64,000 bases of DNA from Gigaspora rosea (taxonomy: Eukaryota > Glomeromycota > Glomeromycetes > Diversisporales > Gigasporaceae), in assembly GCA_003550325.1 (NCBI GenBank), contig QKWP01000426.1, forward strand, positions 1-64,000. Reading direction: 5' to 3'. How positions within the stretch are numbered: position 1 is the first letter of the stretch; every line of letters starts with the position of its first letter. The notes below the pieces were generated by a model. That model did not search any database, was not told the origin of the DNA, and saw only the letters and a program-made list of their open reading frames with translations. The position numbers and the translations under genes are program-made. Positions 48,631 to 60,189 of the stretch are shown here, piece by piece.

Positions 48631-49236
48631 TAAAAATCCTGTTTATAAAAATGAAATTTAAGAATTTAAAAATCATAAATAGATAGCAACAGAGTTGTTA
48701 TATTATCATAAAGAAAACTATAGTGCAATATCTCAATTGATTAATAATTCATGGATTAATTATAAATTCATAATGAAACTTTTATGATACTTTAATTAGA
48801 AATATTGATCATAATTATATCATATTGATAAATGAGAATGTCGTAATAATTATTAACATTATACAAATGGTCAGAATGTCACAATAGATACATATTTGGG
48901 ATCATTTTAAAGCCAAGTAGTGATTTATATATATTACATGATATTTAATTTAGTACTCAATTTACCAGATTTGATAATCATAAATGAGTTACAAATTGAG
49001 AATATTATAATAACTACCTAATATAGATTTCTAATGATCAAAGAATGTTGTAATGCGCAGATGACCAATCAAAAATGCTTAAACAGATGAACTTTGAATT
49101 AGATGATTTCAATTAATCAATTAGAAGCAATTTTACACCTTTTCAGAAGTGATTAAATGTCACAGGATAAATTGGCATAAATAATTTAACTCATTAAAGT
49201 GATTTTTTAAAATTAGTTTTCAAAGAATTCTTATCA

Positions 49237-49519
49237 TAAGACTGTAAATGACATTTAAGCAAAACACATTTGATTTTTTTATTGAATAAAAAGCTTCGAT
49301 TGGTTTATTTCCATTGTCACCTGCCAATTCTTCCATTGACAATCTTCCAAGCCTTCAATGATCTTGCATCAAAATTGATCAACAATATATATAATGTAAA
49401 TAAGAATGTACATGACATATAAGCAACAAACATTTGGCTTCTTTTTTTTAACCAATAAAAAGTTCTAATTAGTTTATTCTACATAGTCACTCACCAATTC
49501 TTCAATTGATGATCTTTTA
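49237..49519. repeat. Two-copy direct repeat, ~118-base unit
   Basis: 49237-49353 and 49401-49519 share GTAAATGACATTTAAGCAA / GTACATGACATATAAGCAA and CACCAATTCTTC words. The pair is diverged. Confidence 0.65.
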
Positions 49520-49542
49520 CTAGTACAAAAAAACAAACACGT

Positions 49543-50293
49543 TGTGACATGGAAAATTCTAGAACAAGTTATCTGATATAACTATATGCATGTTTGCAAA
49601 AATTACTAATCTGCAAAAACAAAACAGCATCATCTTTCAACATGCCGATAGGCCTAGTGAATTGTTTGTTATATGTATTAATTAATTAGTTAATTATTAG
49701 AAGCATCTAAAGACATGAATGTTAGTCTAGAATCAGTAGAATACTTTCTCTGAATCATGCATATAAGACCTTCATTTTCGCCCTACTGTCTTCCTTAGAC
49801 AATCGTTCTCATACAAAGAGACACCACTCTCACAAAGAGGCCATGTTCTCAAGAGACTTTGATCTCACAAAGAAACTTTGCTCTCAAAGACTTAGTCCTC
49901 ATCTTTAGAATTCTATTTCTTTACCTTCTTACTCTTATACTTATTATCTTAATAATACTATCTTAATAAATACTAATTGTATTATATCGATCATTTTAAA
50001 TCTATCAATAAACAAAGTTATCAACCAATTATAATTGATCATTATCATACAAGATCAATCACTGTCAACTTTAATAAATCACTTGCTAAAAGAATTCCAA
50101 TTCTTTTGTATTTTCACATATACTAGAGTCGTTGCCTTTTTCAATAAAAGCCTTGATCCATCCTCTAACAAGTTTGTTTATTAGCAAGAATATTACCACT
50201 GTATTAACTCTCCAAATTCCAAATCTATAGCATACACTATATAGCTAAACTCGTCCCTTGAATTATATTAGAGGAGTAATTTCAAGTGTGACA
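49543..50293 (+). mobile_element. Probable solo LTR of a retrotransposon
   Basis: The 751-base unit begins TGTGACATGG and ends AAGTGTGACA, the TG..CA form of long terminal repeats, and ACGT is repeated on both sides (49539-49542, 50294-50297). Inside are a TATA-like CATATAAG at about 49758, a C-rich/CTCA-rich leader (49790-49905) and AATAAA signals at about 49964 and 50010. No gag or pol frame is adjacent, so it would be a solo LTR left by recombination. A 4-base duplication is short, and no second copy is in the window. Confidence 0.55.
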
Positions 50294-50454
50294 ACGTACT
50301 TACATAAGAAATAGTGGTGGATTAAGCCGCAAAGCTGTAAAGACGTAATATTTGTATGGCAAATAACAACATATTCATCAGTTTCCGGTTTGGAGTGACT
50401 TGGTGTCGCACATGTAGTTACTTAATTATAACATTATAATATTATACTATAGTT

Positions 50455-50530
50455 ATGGTATCGCATTATTACAATATTGCGGCATTACGACATGGCATTA
50501 CAACGTTGCGGCATTATGGCATATTATTTT
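50455..50530. repeat. Short tandem GCGGCATTAC-type repeat
   Basis: ATTGCGGCATTACGACATGG and GTTGCGGCATTATGGCATA are close copies of a ~25-base unit. Confidence 0.55.
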
Positions 50531-50687
50531 TACAGCTATATCAGTTAATTCTACCACTGGTAAAACACTGTAATTGCCGTAATTCAGTAATTCTACCACC
50601 AACTATAAAGATGAGCCAGAAGATTTTACTTATTTCACCGGTAATACAAACCAAAAAAGGAAAGCAAATTTTATAAATAAGCTGAAG

Positions 50688-50787
50688 CAGGGATGGCATG
50701 TCACAATGTCCAATTGATTTCAATTTTTTTCGGACATATGTCCAAAAAAAATTGAAATCATTTGGACATTGTGACATGCCAACCTAG
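50688..50787. mobile_element. 100-base hairpin hAT MITE, perfect 8-base TSD
   Basis: CAGGGATGGCATGTCACAAT pairs with ATTGTGACATGCCAACCTAG, and almost the whole element folds around CGGACATATGTCC. AGCTGAAG flanks both sides (50680-50687, 50788-50795). Confidence 0.85.
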
Positions 50788-50795
50788 AGCTGAAG

Positions 50796-52165
50796 TATGT
50801 GGGGAAAAAATTTAGGGTTAGAGGCTTAACGTTAGAGGCTAGATGATTAGATCGACGCTTACTATATGTAAAATTACATTCCTGCCATTTTTAATTAGCA
50901 TGCTAAGATCGATTAAACATCAGTTTTTAGTATTTTCGTTTTTTCTTCTTTTACACGTATTCGGATTCTTTGTGGAATAGTCTAAATTTGCACTTTCTGA
51001 TTGACTTCATGAGTTTGTATTAGCCGCGCAAACGGAACAATGCAAATAAAGAAATGATACACAGGGAGATAAGTCACGAGAAATTATAAAGAATGATCAA
51101 GGATTAATTGACAGTGAAATGACTTATAGAAGAAAGGTCTACGGGTTGATGAAACTTGGAAATGACTTATAAAAGAAAGATCTACGGGTGATGAGACTTT
51201 GAAATGACTTATAGGTTGATGAGTCGACGTGAAATTGTATTATAGATAATTAAGATAATGACGAATTCACCTTATATTAAACTCTTTTTAATTAGGCAAA
51301 AAGTTGATGAAAAATTTACTGTTTCATTTTTATTAAATTAGGATAAGATTTGATCATAATTTACAAGATTTCGAAAGTTTAATAGCCAAATATAAACAAT
51401 AAAAAGCACATTAATGGTACTAAATTAGTAATTTTAATAATTCATTACAAACTTAATTATCGGCACTATTAACTACCTAATATATTAGTTAAATATTGGT
51501 AATTTTAAACCTTAATTTTACTGAATTATTTCAAATATAATACCAATAATAGCATTTTATTATTACAATAATTGGCAAATATATAAGATCAAATTATAAT
51601 AATTAAATTATAATATTAAAATATTAAAAAAAACATTTCGGCAAAAATTTGCATTTAAAGTACATTACCAGCGCTGTTAAGTGGCTTATTTTTAGAAATT
51701 CAAAATTTGGCACTTTTTTGTAAAGTAGCTGTCAAATTTGGCTAATGCTTTCAAACCTGAATAGATCATAATTAATTTCAACTACAATATTCTTGATTAG
51801 ATGAATCGATATAGATTAAGTAAAAATAAAAAACACGTAATCGGTCCATAATATAAAAGCGTTTAAACACAACCAATCAAAACCCATTGAAGATGCATAA
51901 GCATGATTTTATAATATTAGGATCATCTGTAATACATTTAGTTATATACAGGATGTCATTTGTGTTTATACACATAGAACCCAGTATAAAACTGATTTAT
52001 ATTTTACGCTCTTGATATAATGATCGAGTATAAACTTTTATTATTTTTCACTGCACTATTATCGAACAATTATAATGGCAAGAAATCAAAATTTTGAACA
52101 ATAACTTATGCGATGACAACAACACACGCTAAATGCATATCAAAAGAAACAAAACACTCTAAACA
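50796..52165. other. Non-coding interval with a short tandem repeat
   Basis: 51115-51215 holds two to three copies of a ~50-base unit (GAAATGACTTATAAAAGAAA, GATCTACGGGTGATGA). No gene is supported. Confidence 0.45.
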
Positions 52166-52420
52166 AGTAAGTGATAACCATGATACACATTAAAGCATTA
52201 AAGCATGATTTAAACGGATTATTAATCTACGTACACGCTGATTAAATTCACATGGTAAAAAAATCCTACCAGTTCAAAACATACTATGAACAATAAACGT
52301 TGAATTAAAATACGAAAGTGATAACCATGATCCACATTACAGCATTAAAGCATGATGTTTTAAAAGGATTATTAATCTACATACACAAATTAAATTCACA
52401 TGGTAAAAAAATCCTACAGT
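52166..52420. repeat. Two-copy direct repeat, ~106-base unit
   Basis: 52166-52272 and 52314-52420 share AAGTGATAACCATGAT, AAAGCATTAAAGCATGAT and ATTCACATGGTAAAAAAATC with few changes. They lie 430 bases upstream of the protease start. Confidence 0.8.
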
Positions 52421-52698
52421 AAACAGAAAAAAAGAGATAACGATTATAATTTTTAAAATACGAAAAAATATGACGCACCAAAAAATTGAACGGAACCATC
52501 CCGCATATATTTCATATGATCGTACTAGTACTATAATACATTTCGATAATAATTAAGGATAATAGTAGCCACATATGCTACTATTTTTTTTAAAAAAAAG
52601 TAAGTTGAACTTTCCATAACATGAATATATAAAATAACGATTTGCACATATCCTAGAATTTAAATGAATTTTAATTAATTAAATAATTTTAGATTTGC

Positions 52699-52706
52699 TA
52701 TATAAA
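52699..52706 (+). promoter_or_regulatory. TATA-like box of the protease gene
   Basis: TATATAAA lies 146 bases before the start codon, which would leave a leader of roughly 100 bases. Confidence 0.35.
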
Positions 52707-52844
52707 TGATTTGATTTTGGCTGAAATTATTTATAAGTCAGTTACTTCTGTACTTATTCATATAGAAATTCATTTGTATTGATAAAGATCTAGAACATAA
52801 ACATTTTTTAATTATTGAAATTTTTCGTTTTACAATTTTACACA

Positions 52845-54111
52845 ATGAATATATATACACTTATAATTTGGTTTTACTTTACCATCTTCATCGTAGATTC
52901 TGCTCCTATTGCTTCAAAATCCAATTCTATCTCTCTTAAAAAAATTGCACCTAAACATTCATTGAAAGAAGTTCATCAATTTTATAAGGATTACTTTATG
53001 CTTAAATATCAAAATATCTATGTTACTGATCAAGATAAACTTGCATCTGCTAAAAAAAGACTATCTGGAAGTGAAAACCTTACAATGTCAAATATTATAG
53101 GATACTATGGAGAAATCACTATAGGTAATCAAACATTTAAAACACTTTTCGACTTAGGAAGTTCTGATCTTTGGGTTAGTTTTTTTAATATTAATATAAT
53201 TTTAGAAATAAAAATTATAATGTATCTTACGTTTTAATTTTTTTACAAATTAGATTCCTTCCCTGAAATGTACTCAACATTCTTGCAGTATACATAAACG
53301 ATTCAACGAAAGTTTATCGAAGACATTTAAACCCATCGGTACTCCTTTCTCTATAGGATACGGAGCTGGTTCAGTTTCTGGTATTACAGGGCAAGATAAC
53401 GTTTTCGTAAACGGGATAGAATCTGAAGGCCAAATATTTGGTCTTGCACAGGAAGAAGAAGGACAATTCATGGAAACACAAGAATTTGATGGCATCTTTG
53501 GTATGGGTTTCGACTATCTTAGTGAAATAAATACTGTTACTCCTTTTTCAAATATGGTTGAAGAGAAAGCTGTTAAGAATCCGTACTTTGGTTTATATCT
53601 TCAACGGTCAAATGTTACTGATGATGGTGGAACTTTAACTCTTGGTGACATTGATACAACTAAATTCACTGGAAACCTTCATTATAATAATGTATCTACC
53701 AATGACGAGGGTGTATATGATTTTTGGACTCTCGATGTGGACGATATTTCTATTAATGGCAAAAAACTTAATTTTAAAAACAGAAAAGCCATATTTGATA
53801 CTGGAAGTAATATAGTATCAATGCCATATAAAGATGCTGCAGCCTATCATAAGTTAATTAATGGTTCCTCATTTGATGGTAGTATTTATACTGTGCCCTG
53901 TAACACATCGGATCAGGTAGCATATATAATTGGCAGTGTTAGTTATAATATTGATCAATCTGACCTGGTCACGGGATCTGACTGTTCTTCTGGAGTTCAA
54001 GTTGGAGCTGTTAATGGCATGTGGATTATTGGAGATACATTTTTAAGAAATGTTTACTCTGTATATAATGTAAAAAATTTTAGTATTGGACTTGCGCCCG
54101 TTACTAAATAA
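52845..54111 (+). CDS. Secreted pepsin-type aspartic protease (A1), DLG variant
   Basis: Two exons, 52845-53174 and 53254-54111, are joined across a 79-base GTTAGT..TTAG intron and give 395 residues. Residues 1-19 (MNIYTLIIWFYFTIFIVDS) form a signal peptide and about 60 residues of propeptide follow. The mature enzyme has the lobe-1 active-site segment FDLGSSDLW at residues 102-110, the flap YGAGSVSG with Tyr146, a Cys116/Cys121 pair, the lobe-2 segment FDTGSN at 291-296 and IIGDTFLRNVYSVYN near the end. Family A1 normally has DTG in both lobes; here lobe 1 is Asp-Leu-Gly, while the Asp is kept. The splice site falls right after Trp110, turning the usual V/I-P context into IPS. Length and all other landmarks are normal, so the gene looks functional except for that residue. 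Expected role: extracellular or vacuolar protein digestion. TAA ends it at 54109, followed by AATAAA. Confidence 0.88.
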
Positions 54112-54113
54112 AA

Positions 54114-54136
54114 TATTAGTAACAAAATAAATATAT
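54114..54136 (+). terminator. Polyadenylation signals of the protease gene
   Basis: AATAAA-type hexamers occur within 30 bases after the stop codon (overlapping it at 54108 and again at 54127). Confidence 0.4.
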
Positions 54137-54504
54137 ATTTTATATCTCAAAAATAGTAATACAGTACTGTAATGGCAATTTGCATTAATTAAACATTTAG
54201 ATTAAATAATAATTTTTCAATTTTATTTAAAAATAAGCATTATTTTTTTTTTAAGTTTATATTACAAAATAACAAATTCACATATCACGAACATAAATGA
54301 TTAATTTCTATTACCTTAATACTTTTCAAATCATTTCATTCACTTTAATCGTTCATGTGTATAAAGTACATTTATTAATCAATGGAATTAAAGACAGTAA
54401 ACAAAGTTCACAAATCACAAACATAATACTTAATTCACATTATTGATTTACTTTAATTCATTTCATACTCCATTCTGTTCGTGTGCATATAGAACATTTA
54501 TTAA

Positions 54505-54707
54505 GGCGAGGCCAACTGGATTCTATGATTTACATTACCCCCAGCGTTCTCCCTCTACCTCATAGTATAGAGCAACGGAATATTTCGGAAAAGTTTTATA
54601 CAGTCACGGAATAATTCGAAAAATTTTACTGTGTAAACCGCAAATCCCCCCCCCTCCCGGAGGGGAGAGGGTGGTAATGTAATTCACAGAATCCAGTTGG
54701 TCTCGCC
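54505..54707. mobile_element. Harbinger-like MITE, TSD TAA, in tandem array
   Basis: GGCGAGGCCAACTGGATTCT and the inverse of AGAATCCAGTTGGTCTCGCC extend over about 35 bases. TAA flanks both ends (54502-54504, 54708-54710). The empty site ATTTATTAATCAAT matches a neighbouring unit. CCCCCCCCTCCCGGAGGGGAG inside is unusually GC-rich. Confidence 0.88.
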
Positions 54708-54879
54708 TAATCAATAGAATCAATGCAACGGAATAAATTCACAATCACGAACATAAATCCTTAGTCCCCGTTAGCTAATACCATTCAATTCATTTCATTC
54801 GCATTAATGATTCTATTCTGCTGTGAGGATATATAGCAATATTAAATAGTAGAATTTAAACAGAAAACAGACTCATAAT

Positions 54880-54966
54880 TAAAGGTGCTAGTGAAATAAA
54901 ATTTAGAGTGGTGAAACTGGTGTTGTATTAATGAAATTGGTAAACTTAATTTCACCAGCATCTCTA
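54880..54966. mobile_element. Tiny hAT-type MITE (87 bases), 8-base TSD
   Basis: TAAAGGTGCTAGTGAAAT and the inverse of ATTTCACCAGCATCTCTA are the ends. Flanks CTCATAAT (54872-54879) and CTCACAAT (54967-54974) match at 7 of 8. Confidence 0.75.
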
Positions 54967-55285
54967 CTCACAATCATGGGTGTAAATAACAAAATTTCCA
55001 TTACCTAATGTCATCAAAGCATTTCATTCGTATTATCATAATCATTCCATTTTCTCATGGATATAAAGAACATTTATTAAACCAATGGAATTAAAAATGG
55101 CAAAACAAGTTCACAAATCACGAACATATTTACTTAATTCCCATTATTTAATACTCTTCAATTCATTTCATTCGGATTAATAATTCTACTCTGTTTATGA
55201 GAATAAAGAACTTTTATTATAAGAACCAAAAAACAAGTTTACATATCACGAAAATAGTTACTTATTTACATTGTGTAATTTACGC

Positions 55286-56308
55286 AGATTTACATTTCAA
55301 TGCTTATTTAGTGCCCTTTTTACATTAGCGTAATAAACTTCAATGTTATACACCTATATAAATTTGTTAATGTTGTCCGTAAATTGCCTGTGATAGTCTA
55401 AGAAAAAATAACACTGGTGCAAGAATTATATTTTCAACGACATCCTTGGGTTAAAATAAAATTTAATACATGTACTTACAATAAATTACTGATGGACCCT
55501 TCTTTTTACCAGTAAAGCATATAAATAATGAAAATTTTGCGCTTAATAAAAGGTATTTCAAATTAAAAATAAAATTTAAAATTAAAAATTAAAAAATAAA
55601 AAAAATTAAAAATTAAAAATTTTGTTGATGATCAGCTGATTTGGTGAATTATTTTTAACTCAATAGATATCATTTTAAATTAATAATTATTGATTTTTCC
55701 ATTTTGCTTTAAATATCATTGAAAATGCTTCATGACTAATAATCTTTTTAATGTTTTAAATTCCATATCTGTTATAGGATATCCATGTCAGCTGATATCT
55801 TCATTATTAAGTACTTTTGTAAATAATCTTTAGGTTTAATTGACAATAGTGATAATATCTAGATATTTTTGAAAATTTGTATTATTAATTTGTTTTTAAA
55901 AAGAAATATTATTTAATAATTTGTACTTGAAAATTTATTTTTCAACTATTATGGTCTCTATCATTTTTCTGACAACTATTTCCCAATAGATAAAATCGAG
56001 ACAAAAATTGATCGGAACTAACCTTAAGCTTAACAAAAAAGCCAGCGTCGCGTCGCCAATAATCGAGGGCAGTCGCCTCCGATCCTGATTGTTACGTATC
56101 ATGATCGTAAGAGTCTTACTAATTTCTTTATTTAACAAAGGTTTAATATTTCTAGCGAAATTTTTCTGGTTAAAATCCTAAGATTAGTTGTATTGCTTGA
56201 ATAGTGCTTCAAATTAAATATCTGATTGATTTGCAATGCTTGTATAGCTATATTATAAATTGGGATTTATATTGGTATTTGTTTTTCATAATTAATGATT
56301 GAATACTT
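55286..56308. other. Non-coding interval
   Basis: An AAATTAAAAATT microsatellite occupies 55555-55620. A GC-richer patch, CAGCGTCGCGTCGCC, is at 56043. No gene is supported. Confidence 0.4.
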
Positions 56309-56316
56309 ATTTTAAG

Positions 56317-57290
56317 TAGTGATACGGGCCGATGCCAAATTCTCGGGCCGACCCGGCTGCGGAAATTAATCGGCCCGGTCGACCGGGCCGATCATATTGT
56401 TAAAAAACTTTCAGTCAAACAAGAAATGCAAAATAGTCTTATAATTTGATCTTCTCAATATGAAAATAGTCAGAATTACATCACGATACTTGTGCAATAT
56501 TTCGATTGCTAAAAAATTTCACGGAGATGCATTTAGTTAGTCAATATAATGATCAGCACATCATAAGCACACATACATATGGGATCTTTGCTAACAAAAT
56601 GACCTTCCAAGGCTATGTTGATTTTGTGAATAAAATCAAATTTGGCAGCCATCTAGTAATCCAATTTGAATGTATTATTTTTTTTTTTAATTTGTAGATT
56701 CTATTGAGACTTACAAAATAAAAAAATGTTTATTCAAATTGGCTGGCAAATTTGATTTTTATTCACAAAATCAACATAGCCTCGGAGGGTCATTTTAATA
56801 TCAAAGATCCCATATAATGTTACATAAATTACAAATAGAGGAAGAGTGTATGTGATGCATATATATAGTGGATCTACTATATGCGAATAGGAAATGGCTA
56901 TAAGAGGGCCCGACGGGTCCTCTTATGGCCGGTGATCTACCGGGCTATTTTCTCATAGATGGAAATAGGTGATAAGTATGACGGTGGTTTACTAACTTAT
57001 AATCGATAACAGTGCTTTAATCAGCGAGCAATCAGAACTCCTAATTGACTAGTTGAATTTATAAATATCGACTAGAAAATTCGACTATTCGATCTTGGTT
57101 GGATAGATAGTTATCGATTGCAAGCACTAACTTGAGAATGTTCTACGCGTGATTTAACTAATAATTATAAGTTATACAATGAACTTCTAGACGAATAAAT
57201 ATACCGGCCGGGCTGACCTGCAGGAACGTGGGTCAAGGGCCGACCCGCCCGCCCGCCCAGCTGATGGGCCGAGGTCAGCCCGTATCACTA
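56317..57290. mobile_element. GC-tipped non-autonomous hAT element, perfect 8-base TSD
   Basis: TAGTGATACGGGCCGATGCC and the inverse of GGTCAGCCCGTATCACTA are the ends; ATTTTAAG flanks both (56309-56316, 57291-57298). Tips are rich in GGGCCGA words and stand out from the AT-rich genome. Inside is a fold-back with arms at about 56575-56665 and 56735-56815 (GTTGATTTTGTGAATAAAAT) and a perfect hairpin TATAAGAGGGCCC / GGGTCCTCTTAT at 56900-56932. No transposase is encoded. Confidence 0.9.
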
Positions 57291-57568
57291 ATTTTAAGCT
57301 TTGTGAATCTACAATTAGAGGTTTATGAGCAGCACATACGCTTGAAATAATTTGCATTTATATTGTAACAATGTTTCTACTAATTGTCTAACTTTGTGAC
57401 TTTTTTTAGAATTCATTATTATTTTTTTGCAATATTTTATTGTTTTGAATTAATGAATCCAGATCTTGACCTGATTTTTAAAGAAATAAATTTACAAATT
57501 TAAAGCTTTCTTTTGTAAAAAAGATAAAATTAAGTTATTCTTATCAGGTCCCTTAGAATATCATATAA

Positions 57569-58352
57569 GGGAAGTGCAGAAAATCACGTAATTTTTAGGG
57601 GGGTGGGGGGTCCCCAAATATCACGTCCTATATATATATATAGTATAAATAGCCAATCATATTAAAGAAAATCGATTTTTAGTTAATCGCAGATAGTTGC
57701 TACATAGTAAAGTCTAAATTTTACTAAGCAAATCGAAAAAAATCGATTAAGTAACCTTATTTAGCAGATCAAAATACATCTACTATAGGATTAGAGAATT
57801 TTTATTAATTGACTTTAGATTTTTACGTTCGACGGAAAAATTAAAATTTTTTAAAAAAATATATTCGCCCTACAATTGACAAATGTTGCTACATAGTAAA
57901 GTAATTTTACTAAGCAAATCGAAAAATATCGAGTAAGTAACCTTATTCAGCAGATCAAAATACACTTACTACAAAATTTTTATAAGTATTGGAGAACTTT
58001 TTATTATTTAACTTTTAACTTTTACGTTCGTCGAATATATTTTTTTAAAAAATTTTAATTTTTTTGTCGAATGTAAAAATCAAAAGTCAATTAATAAAAA
58101 ATTCTCCAATACTTATGAAAATTTTGTGAAAACTGTATTTTGATCTGCTGAATAAGTTTACTTAATCGATTTTTTTCGATTTTCTTAGTAGAATTTAGAC
58201 TTTATTATGTAGCGACTTTTGTTAATTGTGGGGTAGCTTATTTTCAGGTCAAAGACGTTTTGAGTTTTTTTAAATTTGATTGGTCAATAGTTCTATCACT
58301 AGGGGGGTCAGGACCTATGTAAACCCTAATTACGTGATTAACTGCACTTCCC
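57569..58352. mobile_element. Harbinger-like fold-back element, TSD TAA
   Basis: GGGAAGTGCAGAAAATCACG and the inverse of CGTGATTAACTGCACTTCCC are the ends, with TAA outside both (57566-57568, 58353-58355). The interior has one ~165-base module (AGTTGCTACATAGTAAAG, AGCAGATCAAAATACA, TTTTTACGTTCGA) twice in direct order and a third time inverted. Confidence 0.82.
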
Positions 58353-58355
58353 TAA

Positions 58356-58919
58356 GTAGTATTAAGTAAATGAATTACAATTTTAATTCATTATCAGATA
58401 GTTGTTTGATTATATTGATATTAGTAATTTGTTTCTTTTTAATATCATTTGTTTTAATAATGCTTTGATAAATTTATCATCATTTGTTTGCATTGAAATT
58501 TGATTGATATTACAAATATATTTTTCATATTGAAAAACTTCTTGTTTATTTGCCAAAGCTTGGTATGCACTGCATGATTAAAGTTTATATTTAGAGATCT
58601 TTGGCATCTTTACTAATTATAAATATATATATTAAAATTGATTTTTAAAATAATTCAACTCATTATAGAGAAATCAAATTACTCTGAAATTTCATATTTG
58701 TTTGTAAAGTATCAAGAAATAAAAATTACACTCAATGACCCTTTATTGAAATATAAAATTTGAGAACTTTGACTAATAGATATACCAAATTTTAACAAAA
58801 AAAAATCAAAAAAATTGTATTTAATGTGTTAAGCTGGGATTTTATTAAAACTTTCATGAAAATTAAGAAAATTAAGTGTAATTATTTTTAAATAATCCTT
58901 ACAAGAAAATAACTAATTG
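58356..58919. other. Non-coding interval
   Basis: No gene or repeat pair recognised. Confidence 0.3.
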
Positions 58920-58921
58920 TA

Positions 58922-59213
58922 CACAGGGTGTTTGAACACGGGTATAATAATTTTTATAAATTAAATTTTTATTAAAATAAAAAATAATTTAATTAATATT
59001 AGGGTTAGAGTAAGAACTGGAATGGGCAGGGGAGTATAGTTTATACCAAAATTTTACAAGAAATTTTTTTTAGAACCTATAGATTGTTTTTTAAGCAAAA
59101 TTTTAAGATACAATTAATTTTTGTTTTTTTCCTTTATGTTTGTTGTACAAAAAATGATCTGTATACTGCATTTTTCTATATGATTTGTGTAGACAGTTTT
59201 CAAACACCCTGTG
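58922..59213. mobile_element. Tc1/mariner-type MITE, TA duplication, shared core
   Basis: CACAGGGTGTTTGAA and its inverse TTCAAACACCCTGTG end the element; TA lies outside both. CACAGGGTG is a common Tc1/mariner terminus. The interior carries TTAGGGTTAGAG and the core CCAAAATTTTACAAGAAATT, TAAGCAAAATTTTAAGATAC shared with the elements at 16909, 19972 and 59337. Confidence 0.82.
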
Positions 59214-59336
59214 TACAAATAGAAATGCTCTCCTTACAAATAGTTTCCAGTTAAAAATTTAGAAAGATAAGTGCGATATTTGCATGAATTGTTCAAAGTT
59301 TGCGCTTTTTTTATATAGTTCAAATAATTTAAATAA

Positions 59337-59629
59337 GAGTGAATCTATTTGTCACTGGTGGTGACAGTCACTAGAGTATGATCGACCAATTAGATTAAAG
59401 GATCATGTGTAATATAAAAAATGCAAAAACTTAGATTATTTTGAATAATCACTTCTAATTTAAAATTTTGTCTATGAAACTACTTTTTTTATACAAAAAA
59501 AAATTCCTTGCAAAATTTTACTATATTGTAAGTTTTGATACTTTGTTTTTATTTTGATCATAACATTACACAATCTAATTGGTCGATCATGCTCTGGTGA
59601 CTGTCACTGCCAGTGACAGACATTTTTTC
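59337..59629. mobile_element. Mutator-like MITE with perfect 9-base TSD
   Basis: GAGTGAATCTATTTGTCACT and the inverse of AGTGACAGACATTTTTTC are the ends. TTTAAATAA flanks both (59328-59336, 59630-59638). It is an inverted relative of the copy at 16909 and its minus strand carries the same core (AGGAATTTTTTTT, GTAGTTTCATAGACAAAAT). Confidence 0.85.
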
Positions 59630-60189
59630 TTTAAATAATAATTTAATTTTCTACAATAAAAATCCTGATCATAGTAAAATGATTAATATAGCTGACATAG
59701 GCCTTATTACTTGTCTGTTTGTTACCCTAATATGTTATGCATACATAGAAGTTCTGAACAGTTAAGGTGGGTAATTAGTAACTTGTATAGTATTGAAATG
59801 AATTAGTTTTGTATCTTTTTCATTTTTGGTGTAATTGATTATTTAGCTAAATAAGTATTGTGATTGTTAAAGTCCACAGTATGAAGCAGCATGCAATATT
59901 GATACAAGGCTAACATAATAATATAATGCCTCTGATACAATATAGTAGGTTCCAGAAAGTAGGTTTTATATTAGTCAAAATGTACAATGTGAAGCACATA
60001 TTTTAAAAGAATCATGTTTTCATCATAAAGTAGTATAGACATAGTGATAATTTATTAAGTCCATTAGCTCATAATTACAGCCATGTGACACATTTATTAT
60101 GCATTGCTCTTCTGATCTAACCAGTGCAATACATAACTCATAACAGCTTGCTAATTTAGAAAATTGTGAAAGCAAAGATAATGAGGCAA

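Larger units (their letters stand above)
54255..55285. repeat. ~135-base tandem repeat array
   Basis: Five to six diverged units contain TTCACAAATCACGAACATAA, TTCAATTCATTTCATTCG and AAAGAACATTTATTAA. Two MITEs (54505, 54880) are inserted in units; reading across them restores the unit sequence. Confidence 0.85.
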
